DNA of 64,000 bases from Neobacillus sp. PS3-34 (lineage in GTDB: Bacteria; Bacillota; Bacilli; Bacillales; Cytobacillaceae): positions 4,639,001 through 4,703,000 of the forward strand of contig NZ_CP133267.1 in assembly GCF_030915465.1 (NCBI RefSeq), written 5' to 3'. The notes under the pieces were generated by a model. That model saw nothing but the letters and a program-made list of their open reading frames with translations, was not told where the DNA came from and did not search any database. Below are positions 1 through 9,245 of this stretch, in pieces; positions within the stretch are counted from its first letter, which is position 1, and each line of letters opens with the position of its first letter. Made by a program: the position numbers and the translations under genes.

Positions 1-789
1 ATCACTGTAAAGCATCAAATTCTGTGCAAAAGCATCCACTCGAGTTACTCCATTTGTTCCGATTATTTCAAGCGTCACATCTCCCCAGGTTGGAAAGGTT
101 TTGCATCGTGACCAGCTTGGATCATGGGAGGCGAAAACACCATTTTCAAATTCCAGCGTCAATAATCCACAGTCATCTATTGGAATATCACTGAAACGTG
201 TATCTATTTCTGCATAAACTTCTCTTACTTCACTGTCCAAAAACCATCTCATTAAATCAATGACATGAACAGTGTGGTCTAAAACAGCCCCTCCACCAGA
301 TTGTTCTTCGTCGACAAACCAGCCGCCAGGATTTTGGCCTCGATTTGTTCCTCTTATAGCAACAATACGGCCTAACTCACCTGCATGAATCATTTGTTTT
401 ACCCGTTGAATCGGTGCATTATAGCGTACCGGAAATGCTGTTTGCAGTTTAACACCATGTTGTTTAGCAGCTTCAACCATTTTCCAGGCATCCTCAACAT
501 TGGTCGCCAACGGTTTTTCACACAGAATATGTTTCTTCATTTCTGCTGCTGCAACCGCAACTTCCATGTGCATGGCATTTTCTGTGCAAATGATCACACC
601 ATCAATGTCCCCCGCCAATAAATCCTGATAATTTTTAAAATAGCGAGTATGATATTTTTTAGAAGCTTCTCTTCCACGCTCTTCATTTTCATCTGCTATT
701 CCAAACAGCTCCACATCCTCCATTCCCAATAAACAGGTGGCATAACTATGTGCATGCATATGGGCAAAGCTTACAATTCCGATTTTCAT
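1..789 (-). CDS. Gfo/Idh/MocA-family sugar oxidoreductase (3' end cut by window edge)
   Basis: NAD(P)-dependent dehydrogenase of the Gfo/Idh/MocA family; 263 codons are visible and the C-terminus lies beyond base 1. The start ATG is at 787-789. A Rossmann half opens the protein; the nucleotide-binding/catalytic EKPL motif is at residues 91-94, and the family's GGG-x-x-x-D-x-x-x-H-x-x-D active-site stretch follows (SGGGAVLDHTVHVIDL). The start overlaps the stop of the upstream gene as ATGA, so the two are translationally coupled. The substrate cannot be read from the sequence; a sugar or inositol-like polyol is usual for the family. The pairing with a second Gfo enzyme and a TIM-barrel isomerase suggests oxidation of a sugar hydroxyl before rearrangement. 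Confidence 0.9.
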   Translation of the reverse strand, partial: MKIGIVSFAHMHAHSYATCLLGMEDVELFGIADENEERGREASKKYHTRYFKNYQDLLAGDIDGVIICTENAMHMEVAVAAAEMKKHILCEKPLATNVEDAWKMVEAAKQHGVKLQTAFPVRYNAPIQRVKQMIHAGELGRIVAIRGTNRGQNPGGWFVDEEQSGGGAVLDHTVHVIDLMRWFLDSEVREVYAEIDTRFSDIPIDDCGLLTLEFENGVFASHDPSWSRCKTFPTWGDVTLEIIGTNGVTRVDAFAQNLMLYSD

Positions 790-1787
790 TTTGTTTCGCC
801 TCCTAAACTTACTGGTTTCCCAGTTTGAATGGATTTAATGGCAGCTAGACTTACTTCAAGTGCCTTAAATGCATCTACTGGTGTAACAATGGGCATTGTG
901 TCGTTTTCAATGCAATCGATAAAATGCTCCAGTTCTACCTGGTAAGGACTTTTTTCTAAAGGGCTCTCTGGAACGGCTACTCCTCTGTTTCCGCCCTTCA
1001 AGCTTCTAATCGAAGATTGGATAGGACTTGTCTCATCACTCTTATAATGAATAATGCCTTCTTTACCGGCAATTTCAAGTTCCACCATAAATCCATCTGG
1101 ATATGCCCAGGTCCCTTCTGAATGGGCTATTACCCCATTTTTAAAACGAAGGCTAACAAGGGCATGGTCCATACGATTTAATTCACGTCCCCACTGGCTT
1201 TTCGCAAATACCCGTTCAACATCGCCAAAACACCATAACATATAATCAAAATCATGTATGATCATGTCAACGACGAGTGTTCCGGATTTTTCAAAGCTTG
1301 CATACCAGTCCTCCCATGCTTGCGGGAAAATGCCTCCTCTCATGGTTCGAACCATGCCGACTTCACCTACAGCGCCGCTAAGGACAAGCTCACGTGCTCT
1401 GGTGAATTCAGGAAAGAAACGTACTACTTGTGCAATAAATAACTTCACGCCTTCCCTTTCTGTAATCTCTATCATTTCTCTTGCCTGTTCTAATGTTCTG
1501 GCAATCGGCTTTTCACAAATAATGTGTTTTTTTGCTGCTGCTGCCTTCTCAACATAATCACGATGTAAATATGTAGGTAGACAAATATCAATTACATCTG
1601 GATTTGCCAAGTCCAGCATTTCATCAAAGCTGACATAGGACCTCGTTCCATTTTTTTTGGCAATGGATTCCCCCACTTCTTTTCGAATGTCCACTATTCC
1701 AACAATTTCAACGTTCTTCATTTTATTGTATGCATCAGCATGAACGGATCCCATTGTGCCAGCACCTAAAACAGCTACTTTAATCAT
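786..1787 (-). CDS. Gfo/Idh/MocA-family oxidoreductase (inositol/sugar dehydrogenase-like)
   Basis: A 333-residue NAD(P)-dependent dehydrogenase, full length for the family. The Rossmann glycine motif GAGTMG is at residues 8-13 and EKP at 92-94; a D-x-x-x-H-x-x-D active-site stretch (VVDMIIHDFDYM) follows. The ATG start has a strong AAGGAGG site 7 nt upstream. Its 5' end overlaps the stop of the TIM-barrel gene by 4 bp, and its own stop overlaps the next Gfo start by 4 bp, so all three genes form one tightly coupled operon. The reaction is probably reversible oxidation of a sugar hydroxyl; the exact substrate is unknown. Confidence 0.92.
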   Translation of the reverse strand: MIKVAVLGAGTMGSVHADAYNKMKNVEIVGIVDIRKEVGESIAKKNGTRSYVSFDEMLDLANPDVIDICLPTYLHRDYVEKAAAAKKHIICEKPIARTLEQAREMIEITEREGVKLFIAQVVRFFPEFTRARELVLSGAVGEVGMVRTMRGGIFPQAWEDWYASFEKSGTLVVDMIIHDFDYMLWCFGDVERVFAKSQWGRELNRMDHALVSLRFKNGVIAHSEGTWAYPDGFMVELEIAGKEGIIHYKSDETSPIQSSIRSLKGGNRGVAVPESPLEKSPYQVELEHFIDCIENDTMPIVTPVDAFKALEVSLAAIKSIQTGKPVSLGGETK

Positions 1788-2608
1788 TGTGAACCTCCTT
1801 TTATAATCGTTTCGATCGAATTTGATAATTCGTAAATATGTCTATCTAGAAAATGCTTGTTAGGCATAACTTCTGCAGTGATGTATCCGTCGTAATGGAT
1901 TTCATGTAAGGCATCCATCACACGGCTCCAATTGACATCTCCGTGGAACAAAGAAGTAAAACCATGAATATTTCCTATTTCATTTTTAAAATCCTTTACA
2001 TGAATACATTGAATATAAGAGTCCAAAATAGTTAACCATTGATCCGGGAAACCAAAATTCAAAATATTTCCTACATCAAAATATGCTTTCACATTATTTG
2101 AACCTATTTCATTCAGAAATCTTTTCATTTCAATTGGACTTAATAAAAATTTGTTCCAAACATTTTCAATCGCAATGACCACGTTTAGTTCCTCTGCATA
2201 ACGAGCCAGATCGATTAATGCATGTTTAGAGGTTTCATACGCAACATCATAACGGACGTCCTCTGTTACCAGGCCAGGAACCACCAAAATCGTATCTGCC
2301 TTGAGGGTGTGTGCATTTTCAATCATTTTACTAACGATATTCCTTGCCTTCTCCCTGATATCCTGTCCGCTAGATGTTAATGGGTTGTTCCAGAACAGCG
2401 CTGTAGATAAGCCCACGATTTCCAGGTTATATGAGGTTACTAGCTTCCCAATTTCAATGAGTTCCTCTTGTGTGGATTCTAGAGTCAAGTGACCAGTTTC
2501 TTCTATATTTAACTCAACTCCATGAAAACCGGCTTGACTGGCTAAAGCCAATTTCTTTTCCAAAGACCAATCGTTAGGGAAACACCACAAATTAATACCC
2601 TTTTTCAA
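1784..2608 (-). CDS. sugar phosphate isomerase/epimerase family TIM-barrel protein
   Basis: A 274-residue xylose-isomerase-like TIM barrel (AP endonuclease 2 superfamily). The expected metal ligands are visible: E148 (IENVW), D178 (YFDVGN), H203 (IHVKDF) and E246 (TAEVM). Start is TTG with a GGAGGGG ribosome-binding site. It is the first gene of the TIM-barrel/Gfo/Gfo operon. Family members epimerise or isomerise sugars, or act as keto-sugar lyases; the two dehydrogenases beside it favour a keto-sugar intermediate (inference). A divergent paralogue starts about 170 bp away. Confidence 0.88.
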   Translation of the reverse strand: MKKGINLWCFPNDWSLEKKLALASQAGFHGVELNIEETGHLTLESTQEELIEIGKLVTSYNLEIVGLSTALFWNNPLTSSGQDIREKARNIVSKMIENAHTLKADTILVVPGLVTEDVRYDVAYETSKHALIDLARYAEELNVVIAIENVWNKFLLSPIEMKRFLNEIGSNNVKAYFDVGNILNFGFPDQWLTILDSYIQCIHVKDFKNEIGNIHGFTSLFHGDVNWSRVMDALHEIHYDGYITAEVMPNKHFLDRHIYELSNSIETIIKGGSQ

Positions 2609-2780
2609 AACTTCCCCTCCATTTTTAGGATAATATCTCCTTTTATTTTAAATAAAAAAGACATTTTTTTCATTTAATTTTCTGATAAATAAAGAATTTT
2701 TTCTTTTTTATTATTATATATGGTGGATTTTTCCTTTAGATGATAAAATAAATTTAATGAAAACAAAGGAGCTGATCTGC

Positions 2781-3638
2781 TTGAATGTAAGCTTAAGCAT
2801 GTGGAGTGTTCATAAATACTGGTATGACGGTACATGGAATGTTATTGATTTCATCGACTTCGTTGGCACAACAAAGGCCAAAGGAGTAGAATTGCTCGAT
2901 ATTTTTTGGAAGAACCAGAAAGAGGAACTCCCACTCGTTGAATCAGCTTTAAAGAAATATAATTTAGCAGTTCCATGTTATGCAGCGAGTAATAACTTTG
3001 TATCGAATGATCCAGAATATAGAGCGCAGCAGCTTCAGGAAGTCAAAGATGCAGTGGATATGGCTGTTCACTTTGGAGCCAAGGTGGTCCGTGTATTTTC
3101 TGGTAACGTTGATGAAAACATTTCCTTCGAAGACGGAATGAAATTCATTTTGGACGGTCTTGAAAAAGCATCCCGTTACGCAGAGGAAAAAGGTGTGATT
3201 CTATGCCTTGAAAATCATGGGCAATTTGCTGGCCGTGGCGACCAGGTTCTACATATCATCCAATCTATCAATTCCCCTTCCCTTAAAAGCACATTTGATG
3301 CAGGAAACTTTCTACTGGTTGATCAGGATCCTAGCTTGGCGGTCACAGAGCTAAAAGATGTGGTGAAGCATGTTCATATCAAGGATTTCACCAAAGTAGA
3401 CGGTCCAATGAATCAGTCATTAAAATCTTTAAAAGGATCATATTATTTGGGTAAGGTCGCTGGTGAAGGAGAAGTCGATCTCCCTTACATCCTAGAGAAA
3501 CTCAAAGCCTGCGGATTCGATGGTTGGTATACGGTTGAATTTGAAGGGACCGAAGAACAAAAAGACGGTTCCATACGAGCAATCGACAATACCATTAAAC
3601 TATTAGAAAAATTAGCTTCACCCTCAAAAACATCCTAA
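2781..3638 (+). CDS. sugar phosphate isomerase/epimerase family TIM-barrel protein
   Basis: A second TIM-barrel isomerase/epimerase of 285 residues from a TTG start. I prefer TTG at 2781 over the in-frame ATG at 2757, because AAAGGAG lies 9 nt before the TTG and nothing comparable precedes the ATG. Metal ligands from this start are E144 (LENHG), D173 (TFDAGN), H199 (VHIKDF) and E253 (VEFEG). It is transcribed divergently from the TIM-barrel/Gfo operon across an AT-rich gap of about 170 bp and ends in a hairpin shared with the converging YesL-like gene. The role is probably in the same sugar pathway; the substrate is unknown. Confidence 0.86.
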   Translation: MNVSLSMWSVHKYWYDGTWNVIDFIDFVGTTKAKGVELLDIFWKNQKEELPLVESALKKYNLAVPCYAASNNFVSNDPEYRAQQLQEVKDAVDMAVHFGAKVVRVFSGNVDENISFEDGMKFILDGLEKASRYAEEKGVILCLENHGQFAGRGDQVLHIIQSINSPSLKSTFDAGNFLLVDQDPSLAVTELKDVVKHVHIKDFTKVDGPMNQSLKSLKGSYYLGKVAGEGEVDLPYILEKLKACGFDGWYTVEFEGTEEQKDGSIRAIDNTIKLLEKLASPSKTS

Positions 3639-3648
3639 AGAACCATAT

Positions 3649-3677
3649 GTACAGGATCTTAATTCCTGGACTTTTTT
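3649..3677. terminator. hairpin between converging genes
   Basis: An imperfect stem (GT-a-CAGGA with TCCTG-g-AC) is followed on the plus strand by six T. It ends the plus-strand isomerase and overlaps the stop of the converging YesL-like gene. Confidence 0.6.
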
Positions 3678-4275
3678 ATATTTCCTTCAATTTCAGAAAA
3701 ATCCGATTGACCGATTGGTACTGGTAATAAGCACCGATACTTCCTAATCCGAATAAGAGAATCGGGTATCTGCTGCCAAGAAATAACACTGCGAATGCAA
3801 TCCCTATATTGATCATTGAGTCGATAGGATTCGAGATTGCAAGAATAAGCGCATTTCTCCAGACCCCTGCCCAGCCCGTCTTTAGATGGACGATGACAGG
3901 AAATAAATACACACTGACCATGGAAAACAAAAACGAAGAAATTCCAAATAAGAAGAGGCCAGCCATCTGATAGGCAAACGAAAACCGGTTAATAAAATAA
4001 AAATCCATTAGAAGAATGAATCCTAGCAACAGCCAGATTAAGCCAGTAATCAAACTAATAGAAAAATTATCTATAAATAATTTCTTGAACGAAGAAAAAA
4101 TAACTATATCCTCACCCTGCAGCCATTTTCGTATCACACCGAACATGGCTGCCGTAGCCTGCGACATAGTAAAAATGGGTAGTGAAAATAAAATCCAAAG
4201 AAGATTTAAATAGATGAACTCAAAGAAGCTGTTCATTAGAATGTGCCATTTTTTATTTGTAAAAGTATTCTCCAC
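3676..4275 (-). CDS. YesL-like DUF624 membrane protein
   Basis: A 199-residue integral membrane protein with about five hydrophobic segments, matching the DUF624/YesL family often encoded with LplABC-type oligosaccharide importers and YesMN regulators in Bacilli. Start is GTG with GAGGTGA upstream. It is last in the importer operon, after the solute-binding lipoprotein. The function of the family is not established; a role supporting sugar transport or sensing at the membrane is inferred from context only. Confidence 0.8.
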   Translation of the reverse strand: MENTFTNKKWHILMNSFFEFIYLNLLWILFSLPIFTMSQATAAMFGVIRKWLQGEDIVIFSSFKKLFIDNFSISLITGLIWLLLGFILLMDFYFINRFSFAYQMAGLFLFGISSFLFSMVSVYLFPVIVHLKTGWAGVWRNALILAISNPIDSMINIGIAFAVLFLGSRYPILLFGLGSIGAYYQYQSVNRIFLKLKEI

Positions 4276-4346
4276 GTTCTCACCTCTGTCTCATTCAAAA
4301 AACGATTGTAAGTACACCTTTGAAAGTGTAATAAATAGGAAAAGCA

Positions 4347-4380
4347 ACTGACACTCCCGGGGGGTATGGGATATGTCAGT
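4347..4380 (-). terminator. intra-operon hairpin between binding protein and yesL-like gene
   Basis: A 7-bp perfect stem (ACTGACA with TGTCAGT) encloses a 20-nt loop that contains a C3/G6 self-complementary core. No clear T-run follows. It probably acts as a partial terminator or as a 3' stabiliser raising binding-protein mRNA above its neighbours (inference). Confidence 0.35.
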
Positions 4381-4407
4381 CGCACGAATAAATGCTATGT
4401 CAACGGA

Positions 4408-6059
4408 TTAATAATCCATTTTCTCGCTCCACTTTTTGTATTCCTGATTCCATTCCTTTTCGTATTCCGACCACTTGCCCTTTGCCTCAAGGTCATTTCG
4501 GTATTTTGCCCATGTACTTTCAAATTCCTTACCATTCTTGGCTACAAGGAATTTCGCACGGTATTCATTTTCAACATCCGTGATGGCAGGTGTATACTTT
4601 TCAATTACTCCGCCTTTTAAAACTGGCACGCTGTCAAAATTGTGGTTTTCACGGGAAATACCTTGATCACGCAAGAAGCGTCCATTCTTTTGATTCAACT
4701 TAAAGCTGATTTTGTCCCACGAACTCTTATTCGTTGTCACATCGTCAATCGATGTATTTGCAAGGAACCAAGGCTGTGCTCCATATTTTTGTTCGCGATT
4801 TACGTCACCCGCTGTTAAATCAGCGACTACTTCTGGATTAAAAGACCAAGTCTTTTTATCATCTGACCAGTTCCAGGCATACTTCGCCCTTTCCTGCAGG
4901 CCGAATTTTACCGTCATTAGGTCACTGCCTAAACACCAATCGATGTATTTAAGGGATGCCTCAAGATCTCCGCCCTTCATCACATACGCTCCTACCCAAG
5001 GAAATGGGCTTGAGCCTTCTGCAGCGGCAATTTTATCAACACCTGGTGCTTTAGGAAATGGAATCGCTTCAAATTTAGTAGAAACATCGTTCATATCCTT
5101 TGCAGCCGCCCAAGGCCAGTTGCTAAATCAGTCATCTGGCCAATATAAGCAGCAGCCCGGCCCGTACTGATTTTTTGAAGGGTAACTTCTTTCTTGGCAG
5201 TTGGTGCTTCTTTATCTAACAGTCCTTCCTGATAAATTTTATTCAGCCATTTCCATGCATTTTTATAGTTTTCTGTATCTCTTGCTGCTGAATATTTACC
5301 GTCTTCATAAGGATAGAAGCCGTTGGCTTCATTAAATGTATCAACACCAAAGGAGGAACCTACTGCTCTCCATCCCTGGAAGTTTTCACCGATTGTAAGC
5401 GGAATGAGCGGCTTTCCTTGTGGATCCTTCAGCTTGGAGGCGGCTTTAAGGAGGCTTTCAAAGCCATCAATTGTAGCAAGTTCATCTTTGCTCATGCCCG
5501 TCTGTTCAAGGACGTCTGTGCGTACCCAATAGCCCATCTGGCCCCAGTCTCCAAAGCTTTCCATATCATTTTGCTGGCCGTCAAGCTTAAGGAAGGTTGG
5601 AATGAAATATGTGTGACCATCCGCATTTTTAATATATTTCTTGATAAGTTTTGGAATCTTCGCCAGATTAGGATATTTGTCTGGCATATTTAAATACTTT
5701 TCAATTGGTTCTGCTGCTTTCGCATTTAATAGGTCCGCTTCCACATCACCTTTTGGACCAATACCTACTAGAACATCTGGAAGTTTTCCGCTTGTTAATA
5801 GCAAACGACGAGCTGTAGCTTCATCACCCTGTGTATATGACCAGGTAGTATAAACTCCAGAAGCCTCTGCACGAAGCTTGTCAAATTCACCGTCATTTTT
5901 AACAGCTGGAATCCAGTTAATGTTGACATTGACATCAATATTTTTTGCTTCTTTTTCCCCTTTTCTTACTTTGGTTGTTGACTCTTCCTTATCTGTACAG
6001 GCTGTGACAGAAAGCAACATAAGAAAACATAGTAAAGTAGCAAAAAGTTTTTTTCTCAT
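4408..6059 (-). pseudogene. LplA/LipO-type extracellular sugar-binding lipoprotein, frameshifted
   Basis: Substrate-binding lipoprotein of a carbohydrate ABC importer. A signal peptide with lipobox SVTAC gives the lipidated Cys21; the rest matches the large (about 500-550 residue) LplA/YtcQ-type binding proteins. The reading frame breaks near 5113-5117: residues to about 319 are in one frame (from 6059) and the remainder in another (to 4408). Restoring one C in the minus-strand ACTGGCCTTGG stretch joins them into a 550-residue protein. The break sits at a GGCC, as do several others in this window, so a sequencing error is likely. Both halves look well preserved. Next upstream are the two permeases. 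Confidence 0.85.
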
Positions 6060-6142
6060 TTTCTTCCCCCTTGTTCTTTATAAATTATTTATAATACCTG
6101 GCCATTCTTTTTGTAATCAGGCCTGGATACTACCTCTGGCAA

Positions 6143-7051
6143 TTACTCCTTAACCCCTCCAATTAATACTCCCTTAACAAAATATCGCTGCAGTAGTGGA
6201 TAAATAATTAACACCGGTAACGTCCCGAGAATGACCACGGCCATTTTTAAAGCCATCGGCGTGATTGTTCGGCTCGCTGCAGCAACTGCCGCATTCGAGC
6301 TGGCAGATACAGAGGCACTTCCCTGCCGCAGATTTTGGGCAGCATCTGCATTCATCAGGATATTTTGCAAATAAGTTTGTAAAGGCTTAAGACTCATATC
6401 ATTCACAAAGTAAGCTCCATCGAACCAGCTGTTCCAATGAGCAACCGCTGTAAATAGTGAGATGGCTGCAATCATTGGCATCGAAATTGGAATAACAATC
6501 CTCCAGAATATTGTTAATGGATTCGCACCGTCTATCTCTGCTGCTTCAATTAATGAATCAGGAATATTTTCAAAGAAGGAGCGCATAACAATCAAGTTCC
6601 AGATATTCAGTAGTCCAGGGAAAATATATACAAAAAAGCTATCAATTAAGCCAAGATTTCGCAGCTGGATATAGTAAGGAATCAAACCGCCGCTGAAAAG
6701 CATCGGTATTAAAAAGTAAATCATGATTAATTTTCTGTATGGCAATTTTCTAAATGATAATGCATAGGCGCATATACCAGTGATAAACACAGTTCCGATT
6801 GTACCCACAACGGTTCGGCCGATGGAAATAAAGAATGCGTCCTGAACGAGTGGATTGGTAACAACCGTCTTAATGTTGATCCAGGTAAATGCTCTTGCGC
6901 AAAAATAAATTCCTCCCTTTAACGAATCTAAACCTTCATTTAATGACAAGGCAGTCATATAAATAAACGGGTATAAGGTGGAAAGTGCCAAGATAGCTAG
7001 TAATAGTGTGTTGAAGACTCCAAAGGTTTTTTCTCCTCTAGATATTTTCAT
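6143..7051 (-). CDS. carbohydrate ABC transporter permease (LplC/YtcP type)
   Basis: A 302-residue inner-membrane permease with six predicted helices and the EAA cytoplasmic loop EAAEIDGANPLTIFW, which contacts the ATPase. The length and the long insert before the last helix (about residues 235-262) match the LplC/YtcP subgroup (CUT1-like). The ATG start is preceded by GGGTGGGG. It lies 15 bp after its partner permease and 83 bp before the binding protein. No ATPase gene is present here; such systems normally share the genome-wide MsmX-type ATPase. Confidence 0.92.
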   Translation of the reverse strand: MKISRGEKTFGVFNTLLLAILALSTLYPFIYMTALSLNEGLDSLKGGIYFCARAFTWINIKTVVTNPLVQDAFFISIGRTVVGTIGTVFITGICAYALSFRKLPYRKLIMIYFLIPMLFSGGLIPYYIQLRNLGLIDSFFVYIFPGLLNIWNLIVMRSFFENIPDSLIEAAEIDGANPLTIFWRIVIPISMPMIAAISLFTAVAHWNSWFDGAYFVNDMSLKPLQTYLQNILMNADAAQNLRQGSASVSASSNAAVAAASRTITPMALKMAVVILGTLPVLIIYPLLQRYFVKGVLIGGVKE

Positions 7052-7066
7052 GATTTCCCCACCCTT

Positions 7067-8026
7067 CTAGAAAAGTCTTGTGTCCCCATACTTCTTTGAT
7101 AACTGATTCGCTCCTACGACAAGCATAAATTGGACAATGGAAGTGATTAAACCAATAGCTGTTGCAGGTCCATAATATCCCTGATTTAGCCCTGTCTTCA
7201 CAACATAAGTATCAATAACTTCTGAAACGGGAAGATTAACCGGATTTTGCAAAGGGTATATCTGATCAAATCCCGCATTTAATAGGTTTGGAATAGTTAA
7301 AATCAACATAATAGCGATTGTTGGCATAATTCCTGGAATGGTAACATGGAGTGTTTGCTTCCATTTATTTGCCCCATCCACAATGGCTGCCTCATACAAC
7401 TGTGGGTTTAATCCAGCAATGGCTGCCAAATAAATAATGGCGCTAAAACCAACTTCCTTCCACACGGAACTAATAATAATGATTGGCCGGAACCATTCTT
7501 CAGATCCCATAAAGTAAATTCTTTTCATCCCCATGGATGTTAATAGTTCATTTACAAGTCCGGATGATTGTGAGAGTAATGCTTCCACAATGTACGCAAC
7601 GACAATCCATGAAACAAAATGGGGCATGTAGGTTAATGTTTGAACCCACTTTTTGAACGTCTTATTCTTTATTTCGTTTAACAAAAGGGCAAGGATAATA
7701 GGTGCAGGAAAACCAAATGCAAATTTCAGTACTGTGATCCAAATCGTATTGGAAAAGACACGCCAAAATTCAGAGTCTTTAAGGAAGTAAAAGTTTTCAA
7801 ACCCAATCCATTTGCTAGTCCAAATTCCTTCAAAAATGTTGTAATCCTTAAAAGCCACCTGGATTCCTGCCATGGGCATGTAATTAAATAGAAATACAAG
7901 TACGAAACCGGGCAGAATCATGGCAAATTGCCAGCGATATTTCCAAATTCCCCTAAATTTTAATTCAGTCTTAGATAATGGTTTCGTTAGCGTGATTGGA
8001 GTATCTTTAGCTGTTTCTAGATTCAT
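7067..8026 (-). CDS. carbohydrate ABC transporter permease (LplB/YteP type)
   Basis: A 319-residue six-helix permease; the EAA loop starts at residue 212 (EAAIVDGANKWKQTL). Its N-terminal cytoplasmic extension is typical of LplB/YteP partners. A GAGGTG site precedes the ATG. It opens the importer operon (LplB-LplC-LplA-YesL order). A near-consensus cre site lies about 40-50 bp upstream of the start, so CcpA repression in glucose is likely. Confidence 0.92.
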   Translation of the reverse strand: MNLETAKDTPITLTKPLSKTELKFRGIWKYRWQFAMILPGFVLVFLFNYMPMAGIQVAFKDYNIFEGIWTSKWIGFENFYFLKDSEFWRVFSNTIWITVLKFAFGFPAPIILALLLNEIKNKTFKKWVQTLTYMPHFVSWIVVAYIVEALLSQSSGLVNELLTSMGMKRIYFMGSEEWFRPIIIISSVWKEVGFSAIIYLAAIAGLNPQLYEAAIVDGANKWKQTLHVTIPGIMPTIAIMLILTIPNLLNAGFDQIYPLQNPVNLPVSEVIDTYVVKTGLNQGYYGPATAIGLITSIVQFMLVVGANQLSKKYGDTRLF

Positions 8027-8062
8027 CTTTTCACCTCTGCAGGATATTCACTCCCATGTGCG

Positions 8063-8078
8063 TTGTTAACGCTTTCAT
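8063..8078 (-). promoter_or_regulatory. putative CcpA cre site upstream of importer operon
   Basis: TTGTTAACGCTTTCAT matches the cre consensus WTGNAANCGNWNNCAW except for one T in place of A. It lies in the 110-bp gap before the LplB-type permease. Confidence 0.55.
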
Positions 8079-8136
8079 AATTTAATTGTATATTTATTCT
8101 GACATTTTCTACATAACGAGTATTTAGCATTTATAT

Positions 8137-9207
8137 CTATTTTTTTGCCAAAATCATATCATCGACAATTATTTCTTTCTTAAACATAGATGATTTGGCT
8201 GCAGCCTCTAACATTTTCATTACACTGACTCCCTGGTTGATATCGACTAATGTTTGTTGATTATTCTTAATCGAATAAACGAAATGGTGAATCTCTTCCT
8301 GATAAGGATTATTTGCCTTTATATGCATTTTTGTATCAATTAACGTCTGTTGCTGCTCAGAATATAAACATAATGGGCTTAAAGATGCACCGGCTTTTGT
8401 GCCGAACAGATCGATCTTAATTCCTTCATCAGCCTGCCCATTCATTGCCCAGCTGACTTCCAGCTGCATGACCATCCCGTTTTTAAAGCGTAAAAAAGCA
8501 CTTGCGAAATCCTCTACATCAAATTGAAAATCCTCATCCTTATCAGCAGACTCCCATCTGCCGTCTACAATTGTGTCGTATCGGCCAATACCATGAACAA
8601 GATGAGCTGAAACAGTTTCAATTTCTGGTAATCCCGAAAGCCACCAGGCAAGGTCAAGAACATGGACACCAATGTCCATTAGTGGTCCTCCTCCGGATTT
8701 TGATTTATCCATAAACCAGCCAGAGGGCGTATTTCTTCTTTGAAGCATCCTTGCTTTGACATAATAAATATCCCCGAGGTCTCCGGAGTCAATCACTTTT
8801 TTTAATGCTCTAGTGTCATTGCGGAAACGATGTGTCATGCCCACCATGCATAGTTTATTCGCTTTTTGAACAAGCGCTTCTAATTCCAACGCTTCTTTTG
8901 CAGTTAAGGCAAGAGGTTTTTCAACCAGCACATGTACTCCATGCTCGAGTGCTAATTTTGCGAAAGGTACATGGGTGTCATTTCGGGTGCAAATGCTTAC
9001 AGCGTCCAATTGCTCCTTCTCAAACATTTCCTGTGCACTGGAATAGATATTTTTTACATTAAACTGCCTGGCCATGGATGAAGCACGTTCTCTATTAACG
9101 TCTGCCAGGGCAGCCAGTTCCACATCAGGATGGCTTGAATAAAACGGCAGGTGTGCCATCTCAGCTATTGCACCTGCACCAATTACTCCAACCTTGATTT
9201 TTTCCAT
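8137..9207 (-). CDS. Gfo/Idh/MocA-family oxidoreductase
   Basis: A 356-residue NAD(P)-dependent dehydrogenase with Rossmann GAGAIAE near the N-terminus, EKPLA around residue 97 and the catalytic stretch GGGPLMDIGVHVLDL. It is a close paralogue of the frameshifted Gfo gene near 18 kb; both carry GGWF followed by the GGG stretch. ATG start with AAGGGGG. It sits between the PhnP-like hydrolase and the importer, so it probably acts on the imported sugar; the substrate is unknown. Confidence 0.91.
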   Translation of the reverse strand: MEKIKVGVIGAGAIAEMAHLPFYSSHPDVELAALADVNRERASSMARQFNVKNIYSSAQEMFEKEQLDAVSICTRNDTHVPFAKLALEHGVHVLVEKPLALTAKEALELEALVQKANKLCMVGMTHRFRNDTRALKKVIDSGDLGDIYYVKARMLQRRNTPSGWFMDKSKSGGGPLMDIGVHVLDLAWWLSGLPEIETVSAHLVHGIGRYDTIVDGRWESADKDEDFQFDVEDFASAFLRFKNGMVMQLEVSWAMNGQADEGIKIDLFGTKAGASLSPLCLYSEQQQTLIDTKMHIKANNPYQEEIHHFVYSIKNNQQTLVDINQGVSVMKMLEAAAKSSMFKKEIIVDDMILAKK

Positions 9208-9245
9208 TATTAATTCCCCCTTTTTAATATAGATTCCACACCCAT

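Noticed and set aside
2757..2780. ATG at 2757 as start of the plus-strand TIM-barrel gene
   Set aside because: No ribosome-binding site; AAAGGAG lies after it and serves the TTG at 2781.
4392..6153. Several plus-strand frames opposite the binding-protein gene
   Set aside because: They are antisense shadows without ribosome-binding sites; the minus strand encodes a clear lipoprotein.
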